Assembly: GCA_948567375.1 (NCBI GenBank)
Contig: OX419756.1
Location: 70,162,552-70,226,551 of the forward strand
Length of the DNA: 64,000 nucleotides
Reading direction: 5' to 3'
Source: Lunularia cruciata
Lineage: Eukaryota; Streptophyta; Marchantiopsida; Lunulariales; Lunulariaceae
Part shown: one piece after another, positions 47,202-59,462 of the stretch
Position numbering within the stretch: the stretch's first letter is position 1
How the letters are laid out: the number at the start of each line of letters is the position of its first letter
Notes under the pieces: model-generated
Told to the model about the DNA's origin: nothing
Database searches by the model: none
Seen by the model: the letters and a program-made list of their open reading frames with translations, nothing else
Position numbers and translations under genes: made by a program

Positions 47202-47625
47202 CTAAAACATTCTCAAATATGCCGCGGTGTCCTCGGGAGCCCTCGGAAGACTCAAGACTACTGACATTTGATTCCATCGATGGGGGGCCTGTTGACATTC
47301 AGGAAACATCACATCCCAGTACTTATAAGAAGAGCGTGTTTTGCAAAATTTGTTAATCGTCTCTTGGATTCCTTGGAACCGACCAACTTTAGATTTCATG
47401 AAGTCTCGTCTGGCAGAAACTACTTCGTAAGTTGGGTCAAATTGCAATGCTTGTTCGTACGCAGTAAAAGCCTTGGCAAAGTCCTTCTGGTTCTGGTATG
47501 CATCGGCCAAATTATTCCAAGCGATTGTATACCCCGGCTGTAATTGGACAGCCTTTTTGTATTAAGCTATGGCCTTTCCCACCTTACCATCACTGCAGTA
47601 GCTAAAGCCAAGAGCATCTTTAAAC
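47202..47625 (-). pseudogene. TPR-repeat protein, last-exon relic with one nonsense codon
   Basis: From an AG acceptor just above 47625 the minus strand reads FKDALGFSYCSDGKVGKAIA, a stop (TAA, 47562-47564), then YKKAVQLQPGYTIAWNNLAD, AYQNQKDFAKAFTAYEQALQ and FDPTYEVVSARRDFMKSKV. These are two to three tetratricopeptide repeats with the usual A/G/Y/A/F/A/P pattern, as in plastid TPR proteins. The stop sits where a Gln codon (CAA) would restore the repeat, so a single C-to-T explains it. I see no upstream exons. It is either a truncated duplicate or the decayed end of a gene whose other exons I could not recognise. Confidence 0.68.
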
Positions 47626-49670
47626 CTGGGCAAGTCCTAGCAGTGACTAAATATAATCGTGTTCCGCAAGAGGAGGTTCAGTACTGGCAAACAAATATGG
47701 TGCTGTTAGTAGTACGGACGGAGATCATATTTTTATAAGACAGGCATATACAAATTGGAGAGTGGACATACATGACTCGTCTGCTCTTGTACTTCTATGC
47801 ATTCGATGAACTCAACGCAACAGGTTTGGAATACCGATTTCTGGTACCTGTAATAAAGCTAGCCTGACATGCAGATCTACCAACTTGGTGCCCCTATCAC
47901 GAATTTTACTGTTCGGCAATGTTTATCTTTTTAGCCTATTCTAAGGACGACGTGTCCTGGCGGGAGAAAGTCTCAGCGGGCTAATTGGCAATTTATGATC
48001 TCTGGTGTCAACTCCATTTGTAGCTTGGAGCTACGAGAGAAGATCTGGGAATCAAGTTAGATATGGCTTCCGCATGATCGCAAGTGAATTTGTTTAAAAG
48101 TTTCTTCTCAGGCTCAGTTTGATTTGCAGTTTACAAGTTGATAAAATGCTTTCTGGCAATCGGTCTACTGCACTATGTATACATTAGCAAAAGTCTTGTA
48201 GAAACGGGCCATGAGATTCCAAAGTTATGACCTAGCTTGCATATATGGGCTATAACAAACTCAGAGTGAGCTTCTCAGTGCCTTCAGCCAATCTACATAT
48301 ATACAGGTCGCTCCTTTACTGTGAAAAATATGATAGCTGTACAGATGATTATGAGAATGTATAGATCTTTGTTTGCTTTTGCACTGCAGCTAGCTCATGT
48401 AAGCTACTAATAACACTACGGAATCTCGTGTCCTATATCAGTGGTGCAGACAGGATTATCACCATTCTTCTGTTCCGATTCTGTGGCGTGGTTAGGTTTT
48501 AGTTTGCATGATATTTATAGCTATTTAGTTGCGTTGACTACAATATGTTTTTATTGATGGAAGACTAGAAATACGTTTCACTTTCCGGTAGGTAGAAGTA
48601 GGTTCGTTGTTCGAACCCAATAATCGGCTGATTTCCGGTAAACATCTGTAGTAGCTAAATTAGCTGTCCTTAGATTTTATTAATTTAACTTCAAATGAAC
48701 ACCTCTTAAATTAGTTTACTCTGTCCATTAATCTGAGTGTAAAGGAGATGTGTAACTTCCCGCACAATTAGTGTGGAACAACAATATTCTTGCCACAAAG
48801 TGAACAGCATTTTCAAGATGTTACCTTTCATTTATCTTTTCAAGATTGTAACTGCGCTCGAGCCCCATTCTTGTGTGTAGGCACACTTGAAATCTAATAT
48901 CCTGCAGGGAGATCACTGATTGTCCCATAAGCTTTGACTAACTGGAGCTATTTTCACTGACAACGCTACCTCGAGCTGCCAGTACATGAGTTTGCTTTTA
49001 TCCTCTGACTGTTCGTGAGATCATCTGATGCACGAACTGTAACGACTATGTTAGGGAATCCAACACTAACCCATCTATCCTGTATTTCGATAACTTTCAA
49101 GCAAATTACCAGCACTATAGTATGTGCAATGCACGTATCGCGTCGATACGAGGGTCCTGACGTAATCCATGTGAAAGCTCAATGAGAAACAACCGCAGGC
49201 GCTTGAAGTAAAGACAGCTTTCTTCTTCACGCAACTTTATTGTTGGGGTATTTCTCAATTCTTGGTAGATGTCATGATTTGTATCAAGAGCCTAGCATTG
49301 TTGCCAGAAGGAATGACCAATCAGGTTGTTTCTGACGCATAACAGATCACCTCCTCATTATTCGGAATAAGCAGGAGCATAATCCAGTAAGAATTGTGAT
49401 TGCATATAGAGGTTTCGATCTTGAAATCTTTTCTGTGTCATGATCCTTACAGGCACATAAACTTACGGTCGATTGATAAACTAAAGTTCTGCTTGAAGAA
49501 TGCACCAAGTGTCTACATCTACGCCTACAATTTTAGGCTGGCCGACTGGCAGTGAGGGCATAACTGATTACGTCGAGGAAAACAGTTGCTGACACACTTT
49601 CATGTCCTCTAGCTAGCACATGAATGTACAGCAAAACACTCAAAAGCAAAAATCCGTGCTGGCCCGAGTC
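47626..49670. other. Intergenic; nothing recognised
   Basis: If the TPR relic had 5' exons they would lie here on the minus strand. I found none with convincing splice sites and TPR pattern. Confidence 0.35.
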
Positions 49671-49825
49671 TATCCTCTTTGTTAAGGAGCAGCCGATCAC
49701 TACCTTAAAGGTTTCCACGTACAATTTCTTGATATTATACTCCAACAAACAATTGAACTCCAAAATTGAGCGTGTAAACCTTTGAAATTAAGGTAGTGAT
49801 CGGCTGCTCCTTAACAAAGAGGATA
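49671..49825. repeat. Foldback with perfect 37-bp arms (about 50 bp including inner pairing)
   Basis: 49671-49707 and 49789-49825 are exact reverse complements over 37 bases. Pairing resumes inside (AAAGGTTTCCACG with CGTGTAAACCTTT) after a 5-base bulge. The spacer is about 60 bases. Confidence 0.93.
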
Positions 49826-51041
49826 GACAGTTGGCGCACAGTTAGAGAGGCACCATGCCATCTACAATCAACGTCTGCCGTTTTGGCTTAGGTATAAAAT
49901 TTGCATGTTACGAATAACCACGTGATTATGAGACGCGTGTAAGACTTTGCTAGTTGGCCCCTTTGATTTTTCTTCCAAGCTGTTTTCCTTTTGAGCTTCA
50001 CGGAAGGACATGGCCGAATTGCTGTGTTATCGTAATGTAGACGAAGGGCTTAAAATTACTTCTTGAAATGCCTTTTCGCCGCAGAAAAGGAACGTTTGTG
50101 TGCATCAAAGGCAAATTACATTTGCACTGGATCCTCAGAGAAGTTAGAGAATTATACTTGCAGGTTCTGTCGATGAGGTCAACGATTCTCAGTAGGCCAG
50201 TGCGGAACCTGGACTATCGAAATACTTTCGTAGTTTGAGGTCAATATCGATGAGTGGTCCAATTTGTCTTTCTCAAGCGAACATACTCAAGTCTATTGCA
50301 TCTGTCCTTCACTTGCAGTTCTCAAACAGAAAATACTCGGTCATATCAATGATTACTTCTTCGAATGATCTTCTTTCCTTGGTGATAGTTAAATTGAATG
50401 TCATAGTAAGGAAACCGATAATGACAGATCATTAAACAAGATGGACGAATTCAAGGACTAGAAGGTTGCAACAATCACATCAATGTCAATAAATTCAGCT
50501 AGCGCTTACTTGCGAATCCTTTATCTACCACCAACAATCGCGAGTGACGCATGCAAGTATTTGATTGATAGGCATCAATCAAGTGACAGTCCTCAGTCTC
50601 GTGTCCTTTCTTGTGGGTGTATCGATAACCGAAAGACTGACTAGTCAAAGCATGCCGATGTTAATAGCTTTTCCAACATAACCATCGAACAACGTCTCGC
50701 CTTTAAGTTGGATGTTCACCGCCAGCCAGAGCATTCTCTGCACCAAAAAGACAAAATCTGCTGAACCCTCAATGATAATATCAAAAGAATTTGCAGGTGT
50801 ATGGATCTAGGGAGCCAATGTCAAATAGATTTTGTTTCTATTTATATGAATGTTTAGTGGAATTTTCCAAAATGCACTCCTTAACAACAACATTCTCCAA
50901 AATGCTCATTTTCATTTAAAGTTTTGACCTCGGCACTCTTTTCCTTGCTCCACACTTGTCCCTTTCATCAAGAGGAATACCGCCATTCACTTAGAAGACA
51001 TAAATTTAGTTCACTGTATCTCACAGCATGTGGAAATCGTT
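49826..51041. other. Intergenic; nothing recognised
   Basis: Mixed composition, no motif or long frame. Confidence 0.35.
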
Positions 51042-51140
51042 CGTTTCGGGAACATCCGATATATGTTCCCGATAAATTTGGAACGATAGAGAGAAGATTA
51101 ACATGGCCCCGCGCATGGATGACACGCATGCTATCAAAGC
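51042..51140 (+). pseudogene. U6 snRNA pseudogene
   Basis: GTTTCGGGAACATCCGATA and, after a short insertion, TTTGGAACGATAGAGAGAAG, ATTAACATGGCCCC, GCGCATGGATGACACGCAT follow the plant U6 order closely. The U6 catalytic elements are changed: ACAGAGA reads AGAGAGA and the AGC triad reads AAC. One base is missing after GGCCCC, and there is no terminal T-run after the match. No upstream element or TATA at the expected spacing was seen. It is most likely a retro-copied, non-functional U6. Confidence 0.82.
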
Positions 51141-51256
51141 GCTCCGCTAAGTTAAGCTGGGCACTCATGTTGCTCGTCGTGTCGATCTGGCTAAAATCAT
51201 GTCGTACGCTGCGGTGTGAGTTGAAGTTGTCAAACAAGGAGAGGAAGGGATTTTGA

Positions 51257-51560
51257 TAACAATATCGTAGATACGATTATTTAAGTGGTGTATTTTGGGA
51301 AATTTTAATATAAAAAATTCAATGATTATTGATTATATAAAATACTTAATTTTATAATAATAAAAAATAATAAAATTTTAATAAGTTTTTTAATTATTTT
51401 TTATATAAATTTATTTTAATTAAATATTATTTTGATAATCATATTATATTATTTTCATAAAACTTAGTATATACAGAAATATTTAAATATTTAATCATAT
51501 AAAAATATATTTATAAAAAATCAAATCTCAATATTATATATGTAAATTAAAAATATTACG
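51257..51560. other. Extremely A/T-rich tract
   Basis: Nearly all A/T with short Ts-and-As runs; no structure beyond composition. Confidence 0.6.
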
Positions 51561-51982
51561 AGTATCACAACTCCCCTATGGATTGCAAACGGTTGTTTGC
51601 AAGTTACATCAAGTAAGGAAGTATTATGAAAATTGAGCAGATCAGCAATTACGGTTGCAAAATTAAGGATTAATCTAGAGTCAATGCCATGCCATCCTGC
51701 CCTCTGGATTATGTTAGCTCGTGAACTAATCCCAGTCGGCTAAACACTAAAAAGAATAGTAGAGTCTGTAGATGTCATCCTCGAGTTTCAGCAGTGGGGC
51801 AGGATATGGCATTTGATCTCATGTCTGCAAAGTGCGTAACGGGTCTGCAAACAACATGAAGGAATTGTTTGATACGTTAAACACGAAGCATTCGACATCT
51901 GTTCATGTGACCACCAGCTTAAAAGATTTCACACCTTCAGCACTCTTAGATGCAGATTGCGGTTACTAGACTGGAGAGCAGT

Positions 51983-52669
51983 TCAGAGAGACATGAGATC
52001 AGTCGCCGTCTCGATCAGGTGGAAATGACAGCTTAAGTAGTTTATTTTGAAGCAACAACACTGTAAAGTTACGTGTATCATCTGACTGGTTTCAACTTTA
52101 CACCGACGTAAGATTGTAAAGATGAAGGTGCACGTTCCGTGGCAACCCAAGTTGGTGTCTTGCATACCACAAGAAGTAGAATGGTTGTTATACGTGTAGT
52201 GGGCCCGTTCATACCGGATGCTTATGATGGGCTCGGAAGATACATTGCGTGTTGCAGGGAAACCGTAGGTCCGTGCGCATGAGCTTTCACCATATCTGTA
52301 GGACATGGGACGCACGTTCATTGATGGCCAGCAACAAATATTAGAAAATCCTGAAATTGGAGGCAGTCAGTTACCTGATAACCATAGCTCACAGTGAACA
52401 ACAACGCCTGAAGTTGCAGCAGACTGCGCTGACTCAACAGCTAGACCCAACATACTACCGATGAAATGGATGATTCTTTCTGGCATGCCGTCAGGCTGAG
52501 GATGGAATCCCTCCAAAGAAGTAACAGAGTTGTCATAAGGGATGAATCCACAGGCTGCCATGTGTCTTACTGCTTCGCTTGATGTTCGTCTGCCAATATT
52601 CAGGAAATTGTTGAGCAGGACTTTACATGGACTTGGTAAGTGCTCTGATTTGTACATTTTTGCATGCAT
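51983..52669 (-). pseudogene. Unknown ORF with a single in-frame TGA
   Basis: One minus-strand frame is open for 229 codons except for a TGA at 52367-52369. The upstream half contains SLEGFHPQPDGMPERIIHF and ESAQSAATSGVVVHCELW, which look protein-like. The downstream half (MNVRPMSYRYGESSCARTYG...) is Cys/Thr-rich. No family recognised. It could be a decayed gene or chance, and the second half may not be coding. Confidence 0.3.
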
Positions 52670-53385
52670 TTAGGAGTTTCTGTTTGCTAGTGGAGTAATA
52701 TAGAAACTTGAGTAAATTTGGGAAAGTTAGGGCCTTGGTCCCAAGGCCAGATACTCTCCGAAGGTCCTAGTCCCTGCTAGGAGTTCCTAGTCAATCACGG
52801 CATCGAGAAGAACTTAGTGTACTGTACATGTACGTTTAAACGAGTCTCCGTTATTTTCTGCTTCTTCGACGGTCGATCTTCTAAATGTTTGCTGGATTTT
52901 CGGAAACTAAATCTTGCTGTGATTGGACACAGGACCACCTGTTACGTCCAACTTCTCGATGTAAGCTTACTGATTTACCCGTACTCATAAAACTATGGAA
53001 GGACCATAAGAATAAATTATTAAAATCTAGAGCGATTGATGTGATGAGTGGTTATTGTCTAAATTCAACTTTTCGATGGCTAGAGCAGTAGCTGTCGTCT
53101 AAGTCCAACTCTTTGGTGGCTCGAGCGATTGATGAATCAGCACAGCCGTTGTTATGATTGTTTCAATAACCCTGATGATGTCAAGAAAGTCAAAGAAGCC
53201 GGGATAAAAGAAGCACATTATTCCTTGCATGGATGATTCTGATCTGGATGTACATGCGGTACTAATGAACTTTAAGAATGAAAGAACTGTTTGACTGACT
53301 AGCATCACAACAAAAATATACATAATTACCGTAGTATACCAAAGTGACACTCCATACAGATGAATTATCAGCTTTATAGTGTAAT

Positions 53386-53560
53386 GATCATAGTTTAGCA
53401 ATGGTTGACAAGACAAATTTACTTTACATTATGTAGTTGTTGAATGGTCAGAGTTTATTACTGGTTAACAAGAAAATTTTACTCTTGACTTTATATTGTG
53501 ATTGGTCAAAGTTTATCATAGGTTAACAAGAAAGTTGACTCCAAATATATAGTTGTTGAG
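53386..53560. repeat. Three imperfect tandem units of about 60 bp
   Basis: Units open GATCATAGTTTAGCAATGGT, GGTCAGAGTTTATTACTGGT and GGTCAAAGTTTATCATAGGT. Each is followed by TGACAAG or TAACAAG. Confidence 0.7.
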
Positions 53561-56500
53561 GTTTTATGTATAGCAAATCTCCTTCTATATTTTTCTATCG
53601 ATCAAGCATTCAGTCTCGTCATTGAAATTTTGCAATGTAATTTTTGTTTATTTCAATTTCTATTATATATCCCAGTTAATCAATTTTAAAATTCTGTCTC
53701 ACTTTAACTTATCTATATATTATTTTTAATAAAGATTTATATAAAATTATGGTGGAATGACCGCGTTCATGCAAGCACTATCCTTTTCAACAATAGTGAC
53801 AAAACTGTACTCAATCTTAGTAGCTTGTATGAACAAGGATGAAAGAACATTCCCCTTGCTCCCAAGGATGAGAGAGTACTCCCTTCGTCTGCTTGGCTAA
53901 GCTTGCTCTAAGAGACTCTGAGCCAATACTAAACTTAACATAACTTGAAGTTGTATTTTGCATATGCCAGTTAAAGAAAAGAAAAATCATTGGGCTAGGA
54001 GTGTTGAGAGCTTGTGATTTTGCGTGTGTTTTGGTATTTGGAATTTGCATATGTATATTAAGAATATATAATCTCACTGGATTTAGGATAAAATTATTTT
54101 TTAGATTTGCAACTGAACAAAAACCAATTTTTGATTTTCAAAATTGTAATAAAATCTGATTAATTTAATAATACCTTAAATCACACATACATATCTATAG
54201 CTATATATGATATCGTGATTAGATAGTTAAACAGTAAATTTACATTAAATCCTTTCAACTCAATACATGCTAGGGACATGTTCAGGGACTGCAAGATTTC
54301 GAATGATATTTATTCAATCACTTTCGGGATGGCTGATTGCTTTCATTGCTTGTCTGAATTTCGTCACCACTCGTATCTTGCTGCTCCAAGGCAGTAAAGA
54401 GCACATTGCATCACTCTTACAGTAGCATTACATTTGTTATTATACACCAAGTAGTTTACAAGAATTACAGTAGCACTACTGCGGTCGCCTTCTTCTCGTA
54501 CCGGAACGAATGTGGACACCTTTTCCGACGATATCTAGAAAAGCTCACTTACGGACTAAGGAAAGCTGATTCAAGCACATTTAATTGGGCCGGAGCCCGG
54601 ATGCAGTGACAGGGGAGGGTGATACAAGGACACTAAATCTTTTCATTGGCCCCGAGCACGAGTCCTAGTTTGGAGGAAACAATGTACAGCCAAAAGACTT
54701 TTAGATAATTGAAGAATTGGAAAAGAAACACGAGGATGTGATAATTCCAAGTCTTGTAAATGCTGACTACTATTGCGAGTTTGACAAGCATCAATTGTCA
54801 AGATTGCAAAGCAACGATGAAACGACTCTTTGGTTCCCCATCGTAAATACACATTATCACAGGTTCCAAAAGACAGAATAAGGAACAAAGTTCCGTGACA
54901 TCACCTCATCTCGGGGATCAGGTAGTATTGTACCATTGTAGTGACTCTAATGTGGTACACTACAATAGAATACAAGTCTTTTTTCAGCTACAGTTAGCAG
55001 AGGAAAGGATACTGATAAAGCAATTGCATATGATAGGAATTGAGTCGCTCCACAGTTATACCATACGGTAGGGAACTGTTCTCTTCTAGATGTTACTCTA
55101 ATAATAATATCGACTGGATACAAAGATTTCCCATTCAAAGGTTGTAGGCTGTTCTATCACCGAGACCTTCTACAATTATTATACACTTAGACGAAATACA
55201 TGGTAGTATTTCTTGGCGATCTGGTCGGTTAGTGAAGTACTTATTAGCAATCAAATACTAGATGATGGACACCCCTCCTTATCAGTCACACGAGGTCGCA
55301 TTCTTCTCTTACCAGAAGTCGAAAGGCATTTCCTTCTCATCTTCGGTAGCACGAGTGTAGCCGTCGGTCCTCTGGACTCACGGCTTCAAAAAGTGAGCGA
55401 AAAATGGTTGCAACTACGTTTGCTTTACTGTGGAATAATGCAGCTACATGTACTTTACTGCGTCACGTGTATTCTTAAAGAGTCCATCTTTTCGATGAAT
55501 ATATGAAGTTTAACACCTAGTTTTATACCCATGCTCTATTAAAACCTAAATTTTAAAAAATTGCGTGATGCATCTCTATGATTGCAATAATGGAAAAAAG
55601 TAGTGACCCGTATCGTGGTTTGTTTTTATATTCTTTCGAAATAAGCCTATCATATCTGTTTTCGCTCATGTCTACGAGGTGCCACAACAACAACGATCGC
55701 ATGGATAATGGGTTTCACGGGTTCAATGAGCTCATTGCAACTCCGCCGTTTCCAAAAATTCAAATTGTGCCCGAGTTCAATCTAAAATTTGAAACACCAA
55801 CCTAAAGCACATTCACCCTTTTGCGTAGACTCTTTTCAATTTCTGGACTTATTGCTATCAGACACTTGATGATACTGTACGCAAGAAGTATATACATCAT
55901 TTTGTTGGTAAATTCACATTAATCTCATTCAAATCATACGTAGTTATAATTATAGGACATGTAACTACTTGATGTCTTGATTGAAAAAATAATTTCGAGA
56001 CATTTTCACTCTCGTTTGTCGTCGTTGGGGTTCACCATATGTCTCCGGAGTCCTTGCAGACGCGATAATCAGTGAGTAAGCGAAGTGGACAGAGACAAAC
56101 AAACCTGAAATGGCTGAGTCAAATGCCTGGTTTCGCTTGTGGAGGTGTACATGTATGGGAGAAGGGGATTCCCGTTATTTTGTTGGTTTTCTTTGATAAG
56201 GGTCAGCTTTGTGTCTGCACTAGGATGTTTTCTGATCTGATCTGATCTGAACCTCTATATATTTGAAACCTTGCCAGATATTTGCTCCCAGGAGTTGTTG
56301 TAGAAGTCCCAATGTAGAATTGATGAAAGGTTCAGTGATGTTTATCACTGTGCATACGTGTACAGGACATGTAACTACGTGATGACTTGATTACTTGATT
56401 AAGAATAATACGAATCTACGATCAAAGTGATGTCCCATACGTATGAGATCACTAAGTTCCTGATTATGATGCGAAGAGTCCAGAAACTGGAAAATCTATG

Positions 56501-56704
56501 CAAAATTGCGAGCTCTCTTTAGCGATTCTTGTTACCTCTTTTCTGCTCCTCTATAAATTTGAATACCGGCGCCGCAGCAAGCAGATGAGATGTGAGGAAG
56601 ATAGGGGGAATACTACGGGCTTTATTACGTTGAGGCTATGCTACCGTCTTCGAGGGATCTGATTAAGGAGATATAATCTCGGATCCACTTGTTACTCCGG
56701 TGCA
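53561..56704. other. Intergenic; no gene recognised, upstream of the dioxygenase gene
   Basis: Short frames only. A pentamer run (TCTGA) lies near 56236, and a TATAAAT motif (about 56551) could serve the dioxygenase gene about 150 bases downstream. Confidence 0.35.
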
Positions 56705-59462
56705 ATGTCGTCTCAGAATCAACTTGGTGATACCAACGACCCAACATTGTGTGCAATTCAGCTGGCTAATCTCCTGAGCCAAGTTCAGATGAATCAAGTA
56801 CCGGGTTTGGAGGAGTTCAAGATCGTCGAAGATGATAAGCGTCCAACTGTGCCCCATGACGAATGCGCAGATTTACCTGTCCTAGATTTCTCAGATGTTA
56901 AAGCAGATGATCCTACCATGGCCAAAAGAGTAGTAGAAGCGTGTGCCGAATGGGGCTTCTTCCAAGTGGTCAACCACTGTGTCCCTGTTGAAGCTATGGA
57001 TGACATTCTAGCTATCGGTGATCAGTTCTTTTCATTGCCCTTGGAGGAGAAGAGAAAAGTGGGTAGGACAGGCTTGTTCGGTTATATTGCAGATTTTCGA
57101 GAACTTGGCATGGAGAGCTTGAGCTGGTGTGAGCGCATGATGCTGTATGTGAATCCTGAATCCCAGCTAGATAGCTTCCTCCATAAGGTCTGGCCCGATG
57201 GAAACCCCGACTTCTGGTATACATTCAAATCTTTTAAAATCAGCTGAATTCGAATCGGATTGTGATTATCAATGGACGTTGCAGTAATGCTAGGGCTAAG
57301 CGGGGTCATGGAACCGTTTGTAATGCAACTGGTACATAATTTGCATGCCCTAGATGTTGAAGTTGGCATTTACTTGTACGTGAACTTTTCGTGTCTTTGA
57401 AAGCTGTTGTATCGACCGGAATTAACTTCCGCCTTCAATGAATTTGTAAACGGTATGCTCCCAGATGACTGGTCTGACTCAGGTCTCGTACAAGTCTTAC
57501 TCGCAGATGTCAATCTGAAATCTACTTCCGGATGACAAGTTCTGATATGACGGTTGGCTGATTGGGTGTAACAGCAATGCATTGGCGAACTACTTGACCT
57601 CCCAGAGGAAACTTCGTAACCAGATACTTGAACTGTTAGCCCTAGGATTTGGACTTGAGACGAACTTCTTTCTTCGACATTTCGGTCCAGACTCGGCCTT
57701 TTCTGAAGCAGTGAGGTGGAACAACTACCCACCGTGTCCACACCCTCTAGACATTGTGGGGACTCCTGAGCACACTGATGGCAGTTTCTTGACCATGCTT
57801 CAAGAAGATGCTATTGGAGGACTACAAATACGAAAGAACGGTCAATGGCTGGGAGTGAAACCCATCAGGGGCGCAATCGTCATAAACTGTGGCGACTTTA
57901 TGCAAGTACGTATCACATATATTCATCTGTGAGTCCATATTGATCCTAATGTAGGACAAACTCTGTTGTGTAATGGTTTCATTTACATTAGGAAGCTCAA
58001 AACCATAGCTAAATCTGCTGACATGAACAATCAAGATAGATGAATCGACCTTTTACCTGTAAATCAGAGTAAATAACCAACTCATGGTCACGTTCTCCGG
58101 TGAATTGATGTTTCACGGCTGGCAACAGCAATACCTGTTGTAACTGGCCATCACAATGCATACTCATTCCCATGTCAAGATATTGCACTCGACATAATAT
58201 TTGCTCCATTTGTCGGTGGCTACGGGCATCTGGCAAGTCTAGAGGGCTATTTTTCTTTTAGGCCCACTGCAATAAAACGCATGTATCTCCATATTATCCT
58301 GTTCACATTTTCAGGTAAGTCATATCACTTGTGATGATAAGCGTGGCGATTCCCCCTTGGGATCTAGTACCCTCTAAACTCCACTAAACTATTGATCAGA
58401 ACTATCATCACTGGTGTGTTCGGCATCAATGTTGCTCCCCGGGAGACCTAATACACTCTAAACTCCTCTGAACTAGCGATCATTGGTGTGTTTCGGAGCA
58501 GTCTCTCCGAGCACCGCTTCATGCTCAACTGAACTATCGAAATATCACTGGTGTGTCGCGGAACAACACTCAGATTGGACAGGAGACAACTCATGTGCGA
58601 TCTGGTAACGATGTGTAAAGACAGAACCCGTCCTACAATTGAGGCGATTGTATCTCCCGCAGGGATGAATAATCTGTAATTTCCTATTGAATTCATTGTT
58701 TCCCGTCTCCTTTCCGTTTCATTGTTTTCCGTCTCATGTCCGAATTCTATAATTTACGGTAGACTATTGACTGATAAGAAAGAATAGCCGTCTAGGAATT
58801 TGCAGTGTATGCTGTAGGATAACACATGCCAAAATGTACAAACTATCGGATCTCTACTGCTCAAGTGTATCTGGTTTTAAATGTCATTCGAATTTCTGAG
58901 TCATGAGCGTTATGAACTGACAGACTAATTGCAGCTAAACTTAACTCTCAACTAGTTCGAATTGTGTTCTAATTGAGTACTTGGAGAACTCCTTAGTACT
59001 TAATTATCCGTTCATTTAAATAATAGATGTGTCGTACATAGTCCAGGTGGGGGAATAAGTAAATCTCTCCAGATGATACGTTTGAATTCTGCATAGTGGA
59101 ACTATCAAATTCTGGAGTTTATGGATTTATAATCATGTATTGTGTTTCAGGTCTGGACAAATGAGAGGTCCCGGAGCGTGGAACACCGCTCAGTACTCAA
59201 CACAAAATGTCGTCGTCGTTCTTTCGCGACCTTCTACAACGCTGGAGGAGATGTGATCATACATTCCCCACCAGAGCTCGTTGATAAACAACATCCACTC
59301 GCATACAAACCGCTCACTAGAGCCTCATTCAGAAGGTACTATGAAATAATCTATAAGGAAACAAAGAAGCTGCCTAGGGGACTTGCTATTCTTGAAGAGT
59401 ATCGTATATTACACAATGTTGAGCTTCTAGAACATAAAATAGACGTCGATTTCAGAAGCTAG
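56705..59462 (+). CDS. 2-oxoglutarate/Fe(II)-dependent dioxygenase, plant DOXC class (3 exons, 384 aa)
   Basis: Exons 56705-57216, 57575-57905 and 59151-59462 join in frame (1155 bases) with GT-AG introns. The N-terminal DIOX_N domain contains LPVLDFSDVKADDP and ACAEWGFFQVVNHCVP (about residues 59-100). The catalytic jelly-roll has the iron ligands H-T-D in TPEHTDGSFLTML and the distal His in SVEHRSVLN. The 2-oxoglutarate-binding R-x-S is RRS in CRRRSFATFYN. WNNYPPCP and GAIVINCGDFMQVWTN are further family blocks. All active-site residues are present, so it is probably functional. Segments such as SLSWCERMML and ILELLALGFGLETNF recall gibberellin 20-/3-oxidases, but flavonoid-type or lineage-specific dioxygenases cannot be excluded. 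Cytosolic; no signal peptide. Confidence 0.9.
58361..58570. repeat. Three diverged ~80-bp units in dioxygenase intron 2
   Basis: Each unit has the order CTCTAAACTCC (or CTCAACTG), AAACTA/GAACTA, then ATCACTGGTGTGT. Starts are near 58361, 58443 and 58527. Confidence 0.6.

Noticed and set aside
48590-48640. tRNA-like B box (GTTCGAACCC)
   Set aside because: No A box or cloverleaf upstream.
50924-51256. 110-codon + strand frame as a protein
   Set aside because: It overlaps the U6 relic, which explains the sequence better.
52351-52374. Splice donor/acceptor pair joining two open frames in the 51983-52669 region
   Set aside because: The intron would be 24 bases, too short for a plant spliceosomal intron; the simpler reading is one frame with a TGA.
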